This document shows, piece after piece, positions 10,595-20,997 of a DNA stretch of 64,000 nt (positions within the stretch are counted from its first letter, which is position 1; each line of letters starts with the position of its first letter). A program made the position numbers and the translations under genes. Origin of the DNA: Calycina herbarum (Eukaryota > Ascomycota > Leotiomycetes > Helotiales > Pezizellaceae); assembly GCA_001414485.1 (NCBI GenBank), contig LLEY01000047.1, positions 310,001 through 374,000 on the forward strand, written 5' to 3'. Under the pieces are notes generated by a model, which did no database searches, was not told the DNA's origin, and saw only the letters and a program-made list of their open reading frames with translations.

Positions 10595-12098
10595 ATGGAC
10601 GTCGAATCCACAATTTCCGGTCAGCCATTGGCAGAACTGCGACCAGCGGATTTTACCTTTCCAGAGTTTTGGGCCCGATGCATGAACCATCCCCATTCTC
10701 CCCATTCCCCAAGAAGAAATCCAAGGAACGCAAGCAAAGAGGAGGAAGAGAGGCAAGAGATTGCTTTATACCAGTCACAGGATAGATTCAGGCTTGCAAG
10801 AGAGCAGAGACTCAAAGCATACTACAAGAGACTCCGTGCGATGGAAAAGGAGTTTTCGGATTCGGAAGAAACCTTGCATCACGGTATTCTGACAGCTTTC
10901 GGATGGCAAATCCAGGTAGTTTTTCTCCTTTGCCTCCTCTTATTAGACTATCATCTAATGCAGCCGACAGTCTCATGGCGTGGAGCAAACTCGTAAACTG
11001 ATCGTACCTCCATATGCCTTTGACAAGTTCATGGAGCTGCCTGTAGAATTGAGGTTTAGAATATGGTCGTTAGCTTCTCGTGCCGAGGAACCACGGATCC
11101 ATGTTCCATTTGGAAGAATAAATGATGGATATTACTATGACCCAGAAAACCGGCGAACCCCCTTTCCACCCATTTTACGCGCCTGCCGTGAAGGTCGAGT
11201 CGAAGCCCTCAAGGTCTTTTCTCTCTTCAGTTCCGGGACTAGCTTTGCAGGCCCTAGGTATCTGAACACCCTCTACGATACTTTTTATTTCGGCCATGCA
11301 AGACGGTGGTCAAACTTCAAGTTGTTCATTGACATCATAATCAAACAAAACACCACCCGCGCCCTACCGACCCATATATCCATGCATTTGGAGCCAATTA
11401 GAGCGATACGGAACGTGATTGTCGATCAGAGAATTTTTGGGGCTTTGCCACCCAAGATTTGGACTGAATTCTCAAGTTTGAACACCTTGACCATCGCATT
11501 CTACCCTTTCGAAGACGGGGGCTGGGAGGAGGAGCTGGACTTTTTTAACTCGGTCTCTCCCAAAGACCCAGGATTTCTCGAACCAAATCCTAAATCCTAC
11601 AATGGGGCTCGCGCAGAACGAATAATGACCTACGCCGTTGATTGTCTGGATAAAGCCCAAGTCGAAATGCCCGGTTGGGTCAAGCCCGAGATCAAAGTCG
11701 TTCAACGTAGAGTGTATGTTAGAGATACAGAACATTACGATAAAGAAGAGATGCGTGAAGCGATGTTAGAGGAGGAGGAAGAGTACAGGGAAGTAGAGGA
11801 TGATATCGACGACCATGAATATTTCGAACGGCTTGAAGAGGAAATGACTTTCAATGTATCGAAGGGTGAAATCAAACGTTTCAAGCATCGTTATCACCCA
11901 AGTCGCATGGTAGATATTCACGACGAGCTACATCGGGAGACCAGAAAGAATGGAGTTTTGAGACAGGTAGGGGAATACGTCTCAGACAGTGAAACAGAGG
12001 GTGGTGCACAAGTCCCTGCGGTCCGATTTGGACCAAGCGGGAGCAGCGAGAGCGAGGGAATTGAGGAGAGCGAGGTGAGTGAGGATGGGTGGTGGTAG
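10595..12098 (+). CDS. 2EXR-domain protein (tandem paralogue 1)
   Basis: Exon 1 (10595-10915) and exon 2 (10971-12098) are joined by a 55-nt intron in phase 0. The N-terminal ~110 residues are charged and Glu-rich. The 2EXR domain starts at AFDKFMELPVELRFRIWSLA and continues through FPPILRACREGRVEALKVF and LNTLYDTFYFG. The C-terminal third is acidic (EEEEEYREVEDDIDDHEYF). 2EXR is a fungal domain of unknown function, named for its two E-x-R motifs. The next gene is a clear paralogue with the intron in the same place: EQTRKLIVPPYAFDKFMELP here, EITRRLMIPAYTFNKFLELP there. The start at 10595 is preferred because the upstream frame from 10433 is low-complexity leader-like sequence. Confidence 0.75.
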
Positions 12099-12645
12099 TT
12101 TTGTTATTCTCCAATAGTACTTGTATTTCATTGGATCTCAAGCTCTTGATTCCAGTAATGTAGTGTGGTATATATTCTTTTCTGTAAGAAACATAGGCTT
12201 GGCTCCGAGTACACCTGTTTTCGCACAATAGTTGAGATTGTGTTAAGTTTCTAGGGTAATGGATGGGGGGTGAACTCGGAGCAAAGCTTAATATTTTTAC
12301 CTTTGGCATATAGGTATGGTAGATTAATACCCTAGATCTGGACGATGATAAGCTGACTTACAAAAATCCTCTAAGAATACAAACAGGAACTTTGGTCTCA
12401 GTGCAAATCAAGCTTTTCTTTTATTTTATGTTCACAATGTAGGTAGGTACGCATAGGTACGCAGGTGCGGTGCATCCACCCCATCGCTCCTTCCTAAAAA
12501 ATAAAAAATTATTTGGACTCCTCGCGTCAAATCGCGCCACCCCACCTCAACACCATCAACAACCCACAAACCCCAGAACATCAATCCTCCAACTTTCGAC
12601 AACACAACACCTTTCTCGAGGAGAGTCTGAAGCCGGAACCCAACG
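12099..12645. other. Spacer between tandem 2EXR genes
   Basis: Contains a ~50-bp stretch (about 12241-12300: GTTTCTAGGGTAATGGATGG, then ACTCGGAGCAAAGCTTA) that recurs in diverged form at about 26130-26185. The CA-rich leader just before 12646 looks like a 5' UTR. No gene. Confidence 0.4.
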
Positions 12646-14136
12646 ATGGCCTCGACAATGCCGACATTGCCTGACGACTTCAAGGAGCCAACGGACGGGA
12701 CAACAAATCCTTGGGACGAGTTTGGTCGACCTTTCACTGGAGAAGAGGAAATGGAGATTCGATTGTACTGCTGTGGCGTCTTAGACAGAACGCCGTCCGA
12801 GAAGACAAGAGTACAGGCATTCCAAAAAATTGTCAAGCTGCGATGTCAAATGATTGATGATCCCCTCCTTAAATTATTATCAAACGAGGCGCACGGTAAT
12901 TTGCGTATATTGTTCCCCGTGGAGGAGGAGCCCACGAGCCGGCCTGACCGCGAGGAGCGCATGTTCGACAGACTGGTAGACAAGCAGAAGGAGGAGCTGA
13001 GACACAGTTTCCAACACCAACTCTGGGTAACGTCACCTCCACTCTGTAGATGCTTCAGCTGACAATAGTAGCACCAAGGAATAGAAATAACCCGGCGCCT
13101 CATGATCCCCGCATATACGTTCAACAAGTTCCTTGAGCTGCCTTTAGAGCTCCGACGCAAAATATGGTCCTATGGAGCACGCCATGAAGACCCCAAAACC
13201 CATAAGTTAGGCCATCCTTTCGTAACGAACGCGTTTTCTAGCTTCGTATCTATGAAGAAGTCTTATTGTCCATCCCAGAGCCCACCAGCCATTCTCCATG
13301 TTTGCAAAGAATCTCGTGCAGGCGCGCAGGAGATGTTCAGTCTTTTGCCCTACACTGTGGTACGTGAGGGATCCATGGTTCAAAAGCATGGTTATTTCAA
13401 CGTTCTCTACGACAATTTCCACATAACCTCGGATGAATCTCTCTGGTTTGAATCCGCAATCCTACTTTTTCTTTTCTTGAGATTTGGCACGAGACGGCCC
13501 CTCTACGAGTCAATGCTCCATTGCATTCATTCGGCTCAAAAACTTCGAATTATCACAGTCGACTTTGGCATCTTCCAAGAGGTTCCCGTCAAATACTGGT
13601 TTGAATTTACATGCCTTGAGACTTTGGCAATCTCGATTCACAACGAGTGTGAAGAACTCAAAAACTCACGCCGCCGTCCTCAACGAGAATCCAGGCTCGC
13701 TTCTACTCCTCTCGAACCCGTCGAATTTATCAATCCACCTTCTACAACGCATGATGGCAAACGTGCTGAGCTCGTTTTGGGTCGTGTTATAAAGGTCTTT
13801 CTGGACTTTATAAAACAAAACCCCAAACTCAAATGTCCCAAAATTGAAGTCGTTGTGCAAAAGCGCCCTGTGGGCAAGGGTCTTGGAGATGAATATATTG
13901 ACGTGGGCAAGGTTGTTTATGGACGGAATCTGGAAAAAGGACCATTTGCTTCAAACATATCAGCCAGGTGGCTAACGGAATTGAAAGACATCCCCCTTGT
14001 ACCGTGGCTAAGGGAGTATGTAGGTCGGGCTTGCCCGTTGGAAGAGGAGCACGAAGAGGATGTCGCATGTGACTGCCTTGGTACGTTTGCACCGGAGCTA
14101 GATCTCTCCACGATGGGTTATTACTCTCTTATTTAG
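12646..14136 (+). CDS. 2EXR-domain protein (tandem paralogue 2)
   Basis: Exons 12646-13026 and 13072-14136 are joined by a 45-nt intron in phase 0. The acceptor AG at 13070-13071 is chosen because it restores the frame and aligns the exon junction with the upstream paralogue. The N-terminal region is acidic (FGRPFTGEEEMEIRLYCCG). The 2EXR domain begins FNKFLELPLELRRKIWSYGA, continues with PPAILHVCKESRAGAQEMF and FNVLYDNFHIT, and a longer variable C-terminus follows. It lacks the long acidic tail of paralogue 1. About 480 residues in total. Function unknown; the tandem arrangement and shared intron indicate duplication from one ancestor. Confidence 0.75.
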
Positions 14137-14463
14137 GGAAAGAGGCATCGTGGGGTTCTTTAGAGGTACATCACAAATGTCTGCTTGGGGATATGCCCAA
14201 AGCATTCATGGCATCAGCTTGCAAGGAATTTTTGCAAGCCTGGGTGCACTTTTTTGTTCTGTTGCTTTTGTATTTTAGCTTCCAGCCCTCAGTTGTAAAT
14301 TCGCTCAAAATGGAAGAAATATGCCGGTGTTTCTAGAATCCCCTTTTCCTTGGTCACGTCACAAACACACAGTCCTCCGAGCAACATTATCGACTCTCGA
14401 TAGTTTAATTTCTGCGTTGTGTTAGGCGTGTGCTCCAATGTTATTGAATCAGAGAGTTTCTGC
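14137..14463. other. 3' region of the second 2EXR gene
   Basis: About 330 bp with no recognisable gene; includes GCTTGCAAGGAATTTTTGCA and a T-rich stretch that may hold 3'-end signals. Confidence 0.3.
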
Positions 14464-15089
14464 TCAACCTGTCCGCTTGAGTACAGCAAGCAACCACTCA
14501 AGCACACACTCCTTCCTTCCTACCCACGTCTTGCGCTGTCTGTACCACTCAATCTTCAATAAGCGAAGCCCTCTCCTCTCTTCCTTCATCACTTTCTTAC
14601 TGATACCAAGAGTATTCCTATCAAGTTCCTTTTCTGCCAGAAGCAGATTTTGCTTTGTAAATTCCAGGTGCCCATACGCCATTTTTGTAGCAAGGCTGTC
14701 GCTCATAATAAATCTCAAATTCTCACATCGATACCCTTCCCTCATTAGCTCTTTGTATTTTCGTTTTCTTCTGGGGAGGAATTGAACATACAATGCGAAT
14801 AATAAACACCACCATTCTTTTTAATTGCCTTTATCGGGTCTTTTGGCAGCAGATAAAATGGTGTGTTCTTGCGTTCCTCTTCTGGATCGTCGCAATATCT
14901 GAATTTCACCCATACTGCGTCTGATTCGTGTGGTTCGCGAGGTATTGCTTGAACTCTTTCGGGCCCTATGAAATATTTCACTTTGGGTTGGTTGGCCCAT
15001 TCGCAGGAAAATCCTTGGAGTGTTCTTCCATTGTGGGTGTAGAGGTCAAGGGCTCTCATGGGTTCGATTTGCTTGGTGTGAGGGCTCAT
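14464..15089 (-). CDS. Hypothetical protein, two overlapping frames
   Basis: Two minus-strand frames overlap by about 50 bp. Frame 1 runs 15089-14745 with MRALDLYTHNGRTLQGFSCE, VKYFIGPERVQAIPREP and a polar middle. Frame 2 runs 14793-14464 with RRKRKYKELMREGYRC and a basic, helix-prone tail. Composition looks coding and no other strand competes, but I found no intron that joins the two in phase, so a shift or unusual splice is possible. I do not recognise the family. Weak support. Confidence 0.3.
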
Positions 15090-15427
15090 TGCGGGGGTGT
15101 TTCTAGAGAGGATTGTTGAGCAAATGTGGATTTAGTTCGTGAGGTGGGCTGATGCCAAGATTGTTTGTTCTTGTGGGTGGCTGCTGACTGCATTCAGAAA
15201 GACAAGCATTGTGTATGGGTACGGAGTACTCTTGCATGCCCCAGGTGACTCTGGTAGAATAATTGAAGACTGGAAGATTAATTGCTTGAGTTGGTGTTCT
15301 ATTGAAAGACCTACCATATGATAGTCATTTGAGAAGCATTGGAATAATTAAAACGCTAAGATCCGCTATCACAGGACTTCCCAGACGATCAAGTTGATTC
15401 GAATTTAAGGAGGTTGGGATATCCTCC

Positions 15428-15650
15428 CGGTGGACAGAAAAAGCGGCAGTAAATATATTAGGGTTATACCTGCCTATCTTGCTTTATTCCAACTTTCTAA
15501 AACAATTTACCTTGATGTTCTAAACTTCTAGATTAATATTCAAAATTGTTCGAAGTATATAGGGTAATTACTTTGAATTACCCTAGATAATTGGAACAAC
15601 GAGCTATAGGCAGGTACGAACACTGCCTCTTTTTCTATCCACTGCGAGAT
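15428..15650. repeat. Dispersed repeat family 2, well-preserved copy with TIRs and 8-bp target duplication
   Basis: The left end GGTGGACAGAAAAAGCGGCA and the right end TTTTTCTATCCACTGCGA are inverted copies. Flanks GATATCCT and GATATCTT differ by one base, consistent with an 8-bp target duplication. Internal paired segments (CCAACTTTCTA... and ...TAGATAATTGGAAC) make most of the element foldable. Probably a hAT-type MITE. Confidence 0.7.
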
Positions 15651-16520
15651 ATCTTTATGTGTCCTCCGATAATCGGGCAGGAGGTTGGGAGCATGATATC
15701 CCCACCCAATTTCTGTCTAACTTTTTTTTTGTCGAGTAAGCCACACCAGTAAGCCTGGTAAGCTGCAACCCACGTGCTGCCATCTACCTCTCTATTTCTT
15801 TCTAGTAAACCAGTTGTTAAACCCAAGATTAGTGAGAAGTTTTTCACGAAACAGAAACAACACCTGAAATTATATTATTCCCTCGCATTTCACAGTGCGG
15901 GTCGTTGCACTCGCTTCTCGCATTAGTCCCCGGACTGAGGCGCAGCGAGCGTGTTGAAATTCAAGGCGTACAAGAGGACAGCTGAAGATGACTATATGGA
16001 TTTGAGACGGAGGTACCGGTGTATCGTTGCATACGAACGCAAGTACATTTGTCTCCAATTTGGTGAGGCAAGCTGCCAAAAACCCCATGTAGGTACTTTC
16101 CCGAATTTAACCAGGCAAATTAGCCACGGGGCTGATGCACCGTTGGAGACTACAGAAACAGCAGTACTGGCTATGGGGCGTTTATGATACTGCTGAACAA
16201 ACACGTTCAACCCAATTGCAAGTCCTGTTACTGTAACTGCCTATTTCGTGGAGATTTCTTTTCAGTTGGAACCACATTTGCTGTTATTTTCCACCGGTTT
16301 TCCCTTCGGCGACTTCCGCTACTTCGTACATTATGCATCTCACTTCATTTTGTTATGTACTTGTAATTTCTTCCATCAAGCAACTCCAGCTTGCAACTCT
16401 CAAGCTTCAAGTGACTTGTGGCTTTGCATCTTACTCTTGGCTCTTGGCTCTCTCTTGAGGTCGCCGATGATAAGAAATTGAAGAAAGTATCCCACTTCTA
16501 AATGGAGGCAGTGAAGTATG

Positions 16521-16530
16521 TATATAAATA
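16521..16530 (+). promoter_or_regulatory. TATA-like box of the secreted protein gene
   Basis: TATATAAATA lies 136 bp before the ATG at 16666, followed by a CT-rich leader, the usual arrangement in strongly expressed fungal secreted-protein genes. Confidence 0.45.
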
Positions 16531-16665
16531 ATGAGACAACCTTCTGTTTGTTCATCATCAGCAACGACTTTCTCTCATCTCATTTCTCCTTTGGTTAGAT
16601 TTCTTTGCCTTTTCAATCATTGAAAACCATCATTAATATTTTATTTTCTTCATCAACGAGCAATC

Positions 16666-17805
16666 ATGCATTTTTCCGAACTTTCAACTATTTTGCTGGC
16701 TCTCTCTCCTGTTGCACTCGCCTCAGTCATTCCTCAAATTTTGACACGAGAGGACGACCTACGAGACGAAGCGGTGTATCTTTCGAAATGCAGTATTTAC
16801 GTGAAGGGAAACGACGCTTCACCCAATGGCCAGAGCGACAGACTACTTTACTTCAAGAACCTCAAAAATTCTCTTGATAAAAAAGATCCAGACGATAGTC
16901 CCTATGCTTGGGGTGGGAGCGTCAATGGCGGAAGGGTCGATTATTTGGCGGGTACAGAAGAAAAACCTATCAACGGCATGGTAGGGAAAAAGGAGTTCAA
17001 AGCCTGGGGTCTCGCGAAGGTGGGCGACAAAGATACCTTCGTCACCGGGAACGCCAAACTCGACGGCGCCGACTTTCGATGCTACACGAACCTCAATCTC
17101 AACTTCAAGTTCGACTATGGACCAAAGATGTACCAGAAATGCTACGCCACTCACTATTGCACTCGTTCCGAACGACTAATCCGTCGCACTCGAGTCACTA
17201 CCTACGAAGCTGCCGAATACGTTACGCTCACAAGCAAGTTGACCAAGAAAGGCAAATCCAGCGGCCCAGAAATTAAAAACCCGATCATGAAAGCTTTCGA
17301 CTCCCTCAAGACCCACATGGAAAAGAAGAACCCCGACAATACTGGCTACACAATTGGCAACTCCAATTCCAAGCTCGTCTACACTGTTCTCCGCCAGGAG
17401 GCAGAAGGCGATCCATACTACGAGGCCAACCGTATCGACCTAGTCTCCAAGCTTCTTACAGACACTCTAGCTGCAGGTATCTATAAGAATGAGACGATAC
17501 ACGACTGCGACAATGTGCCAAACAGAGGAGGTGTGGATTGGACACCTTGCAAATCGACCTTCCCGTTCCCTAAGCAGATCACGATCCAGGTACAAGTTGC
17601 AAAGCAATCCATGCTCGATTGGGACGATCGTGACTTCGTCAAGATCACCACAGAGAGCGATAAAACTGACTGCAAGGCGGACAAGATGTTTGGATTGATC
17701 AGCGGACTGTTTGGTGTAGCTTCTGCTGTGGCGACTGGTGGTGTAAGCGCGGGTTTGAGTGGATTAGGTGCTGTCTCTGGAATTGCAGCATCAGGAAGTT
17801 GTTAG
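16666..17805 (+). CDS. Secreted protein of unknown family with eight cysteines and a glycine-zipper-like tail
   Basis: Intron-less 379-residue frame. Residues 1-20 form a signal peptide (MHFSELSTILLALSPVALAS). The mature part has eight Cys, including a cluster (FRCY, QKCY, HYCT) near residues 145-170, and mixed charged segments. The last ~40 residues are Gly/Ala/Ser/Val-rich (GLFGVASAVATGGVSAGLSG) and end in Cys, a glycine-zipper-like hydrophobic tail that could insert in or associate with membranes. No known catalytic motif is visible and I do not recognise a family. It stands alone between repeat-rich stretches, which suggests an accessory, possibly effector-like, secreted protein; that is inference only. 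Confidence 0.7.
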   Translation: MHFSELSTILLALSPVALASVIPQILTREDDLRDEAVYLSKCSIYVKGNDASPNGQSDRLLYFKNLKNSLDKKDPDDSPYAWGGSVNGGRVDYLAGTEEKPINGMVGKKEFKAWGLAKVGDKDTFVTGNAKLDGADFRCYTNLNLNFKFDYGPKMYQKCYATHYCTRSERLIRRTRVTTYEAAEYVTLTSKLTKKGKSSGPEIKNPIMKAFDSLKTHMEKKNPDNTGYTIGNSNSKLVYTVLRQEAEGDPYYEANRIDLVSKLLTDTLAAGIYKNETIHDCDNVPNRGGVDWTPCKSTFPFPKQITIQVQVAKQSMLDWDDRDFVKITTESDKTDCKADKMFGLISGLFGVASAVATGGVSAGLSGLGAVSGIAASGSC

Positions 17806-18414
17806 TGAGAAATTGGAGGAGTGGATGTGCTGGGATTGTATGTGCTCTTGTCATTCCCTGTTTTGCTTTTTTCTGTTTTTATCCCACTTTTGTTTTGCAT
17901 TCGCAATGAAGCGAACGGTTCATGCATGTAAATTCTTATAGATATAGTACGTAAGGGGTGGTTTTTAGGAGTTAGAGATTAGAAGTAATCGTAATTATTG
18001 TTTATTTACTTCGTCTCTTTTGTTGCTGTACATCGTGAGCTTAATTTGAGAAAATTTCTCATTGACTGGATCTCATACACTTAAATGTAATACTGGAATG
18101 ACTTCACATACCAGTCTACTTATTAGGAACTGGGAAGTTACCAATTCCAGTGGGTAATATAATGTGTTGAGTTTTCCATACTGCGTGCTCTCAGCCCAGC
18201 GGGGAATGACTTTCCAGGGAAAAAAGCTATCTCAGGGGTCAGGGGAAGAGGATTCGGGTTCCCAATTGTCTGAATTTCGCTCACAGTGTTGCCGTATACG
18301 ACAAAAGGGCTTTTAGCAACTCTAGTACCAATGGTCTTCGAGTATAGATTGACCCGTGATGGCACACAAAGTGACAGCAAAAACTTCAAGTCTTCAGCAA
18401 AGGTTTTTACCTGC

Positions 18415-18597
18415 TTACTTAGCGCTCGCTTTTACAGCTTCTTAGAGTACTTTATATCTTAACCTGAACTTTTACAATTAAAGATATCTGATTAATCTAC
18501 TTTAATTGTCTCAGACTATCTAGGCAAATACTCTAGATTGTAGGATAGGGTTAGGAGAGGTAGCTATTTACTATCGCTTTTATTGTCTACCATGAAA
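18415..18597. repeat. Dispersed repeat family 2, degenerate copy
   Basis: Ends GCTCGCTTTTACAGC and TATTTACTATCGCTTTTATTG resemble the family consensus TTACCGCCGCTTTTCTTGTC. Confidence 0.5.
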
Positions 18598-18633
18598 TTG
18601 AGTAATTATCCCAACAATTGCGAAACAGACTAA

Positions 18634-19088
18634 TAAATTAAACCTATACCAAGATTTATTTATTTTCCGAATCAACAGCAATCACCTTTGACATGAATTT
18701 TATAAACAGTAACAGGAATAAAAAGCCTATAGTTTCGTAATAAAGGTTAGCAGCTGAGATAGGAGAGAGAGAGAGAGAGACCAGACCAATTAAGAAAACT
18801 CAATGTCGGTTCGCGAAAATGTGCGTCTCATGGTGGTTAGGGTCGTGTAAAGCCTCTAATACTGTCCTTGGGTTCGTAGGTCCTTAGGTCGATTAAGAAG
18901 TCGAGATGAGAGGGTTAAGATAAGAGTGATGAGAAGGCAAGAGTGAGTAGGTATTGCTTGAGCCAGAGTGAGAGGAGGGGATTGAGGCAAGAGCGAATGG
19001 GGCGTATGGAGAGGATTCTAGGTCAAGAGCGACGAGGGAAGACTTAGTGAGAAACGAAAGAAGGTCGAACCAAAGGAATTAAATTAAT
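18634..19088. repeat. Long direct repeat, copy 1
   Basis: Begins near CCTATACCAAGATTTATT. It shares with copy 2 (20155-20590), in the same order, segments such as GACCAATTAAGAAAACTCAA / GACCAATTGACAAAATTAAA, AATGTGCGTCTCATGGTGG / AATGTGCGCCTTATGTTGG and CTGTCCTTGGG, then AG-rich GGCAAGAG-type stretches. Possibly the two ends or LTRs of a decayed element. Confidence 0.6.
18763..18780. repeat. (GA)9 microsatellite
   Basis: Simple dinucleotide run inside direct-repeat copy 1; absent from copy 2. Confidence 0.9.
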
Positions 19089-20154
19089 GGCTCAGTCTCG
19101 CCTCCAGAGTGAATAGCAAGGCAATAAGGTATCAATAGCGCCATTCACTTGAAAGTGACCTGGAGACACCCGCCCCACCTTGGGCCCACCAAACGAAACA
19201 AACATGAAAGTCTCAAATAAGCAACGTTCTGTCAGTCAATTGTAAAGAAGCCTGTATGGCCTAATGGTTATACAGGCAACACCGATATCTAAGATAGAGG
19301 TGCCTGCGCATTAACGTGTAAACTAGTGTGGGATTGACAGCCTAAAATACAACCCAGGTAATGCTGTGCTTGACTTGGCCGGCTCGCAAGAGCACGTAGT
19401 TTTTTGCTTTTTTTGGTCTTTCTTCGGGTGTTCCAGGGGATTTGGTTGTGCCGTTACTTTTGAGGGGGAGCGGGGATTTTGCCTTAATGGTACGTTAAAC
19501 TTTGTGATCACTCCCAGCTCAGCCAAGCCAATAGACTCGACCAGCATTGAATTCCCATGGTAGGTGTTTCTAAATAGTCCTAAGGTAATTTTTATTTGGA
19601 ATCATGAATTATTAGTACTACTAACCCACGCTGTCATTCCGTTCGTTTTTCCCCCTCTGATGAAGCCCCCCGAGGTCTAAGCGAAACAACCACACAGGAT
19701 TCTCCTCGCCACCGCGTGGCATATAAATAACGTGAGAATGATAGAACATGATGGCGTAGCTACTGACACTTCAGTCACGAAGTAGGGAAGCGTTTATTTC
19801 CAATTTACGTGTATTCCGGGAAGAAGTTTAATTTCTTTCGCGAACTTCTTCAGGAAGTCACTCGTGCAACCCATCCCAAGGAGATTCTCATCAGCACATT
19901 CATTTTAGTTGGTCGCTCTGATCAAATTAAAAAAGTTTGATGAGTACTAGACTAGGAAGCCCTCTCAAAATCTGGGTCAAAGGAAATTTAATTTGTGTAG
20001 CTTAGTTGAACCTCGCGGTGGATAAAATATGCGGCACCATTGTAATGCTCTGAACAGTACAAAGGTTAAAATATCTTGTTAGATACTCTAGGGGGTGTGA
20101 TGGGATTAGGAGAAACACCAGGAGACTGCTAACTATCCTAACACTCGAGAAATA

Positions 20155-20590
20155 GGAGTAATGAAGAAACCTATACTAAGATTCATCTTTGATTTAAACA
20201 GGAACTGGGATGAAAAGTGCAATCTTTTCGCAACAACGTTGGCACGAAGATAACAGACCAATTGACAAAATTAAATCTCGGTTGAAAATGTGCGCCTTAT
20301 GTTGGTCAGGTCGACATTGTGGTTAAGGGAAGGCGCGGTCTTTGATGCTGTCCTTGGGCGGTCGGGGTCAGTGAGTGACTGAGAATTTCGAGGTCGAAAG
20401 GGGGCAAGAGAGTCGAGGAGTTGGTCAGACTGTAGAGAATGGAGCAAGCAAAAGCGAGTGGGTGGGTCGCGAGAATTCTTGGTGGAGGTCTTCGCGAGGC
20501 AAGAGGGTAGAGGTTGATTGCGGTCAAGGACTGTTAAGGCAAGAGCGAGAGGGCGAGGAGGCAGTCTTGGCGGAACCTAATTGGGATTAG
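20155..20590. repeat. Long direct repeat, copy 2
   Basis: Same orientation as 18634-19088 with the same order of shared segments. It ends at AACCTAATTGGGATTAG, corresponding to AACCAAAGGAATTAAAT in copy 1. Confidence 0.6.
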
Positions 20591-20629
20591 TTAGGCCTTG
20601 CATAGCTCCCGCTAGCTTAGCTTACCTTG

Positions 20630-20858
20630 CGGTAGACAATAAAAACCGCAGTAAATACTTCAGGTTCGTACTTGTCTACCTAGCTCGTTGTCCTAACTTT
20701 CTCGTATAATGTAAGATGATTTACCTAAATACTTGGGACGATTTAGGATTTACCTAGATAGCTTAGAACAATGAAGTTCAGTCGTCCCACAGTATTTGGG
20801 TAATATCTAGCAAGTGCACAAACGAGCTATTTACCGCCGCTTTTCTTGTCTACTGCGA
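20630..20858. repeat. Dispersed repeat family 2, well-preserved copy with target duplication
   Basis: Ends GCGGTAGACAATAAAAACCG and GCCGCTTTTCTTGTCTACTG are inverted repeats. AGCTTACCT occurs directly on both outer sides, supporting an 8- to 9-bp target duplication as in hAT elements. Confidence 0.75.
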
Positions 20859-20997
20859 GCTTACCTATAAGCCCCCTAGAAACGCATTCTCACAACTCAT
20901 CCTTTGAGCTGCTCGCAGTGCAAGCATCAAATACCTTTTGCGTGAAGCTCCATACCACTTCAGTCATACCACGTTCCCTCAATCCAGCCAATATGCC

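Larger units (their letters stand above)
15090..16665. other. Intergenic region with one dispersed repeat and the promoter of the secreted protein gene
   Basis: Holds a well-preserved family-2 repeat (15428-15650). The last 150 bp before 16666 is pyrimidine-rich with a TATA-like box and looks like a promoter and leader. Small open frames between have no recognisable content. Confidence 0.45.
17806..20997. other. Repeat-rich intergenic region, no gene recognised
   Basis: About 3.2 kb. It contains two family-2 repeats (18415-18597, 20630-20858), two similar direct repeats (about 18634-19088 and 20155-20590), a (GA)9 microsatellite and an 8-bp-stem hairpin at 19250-19277. Open frames here are short and lack coding character. 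Confidence 0.5.
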
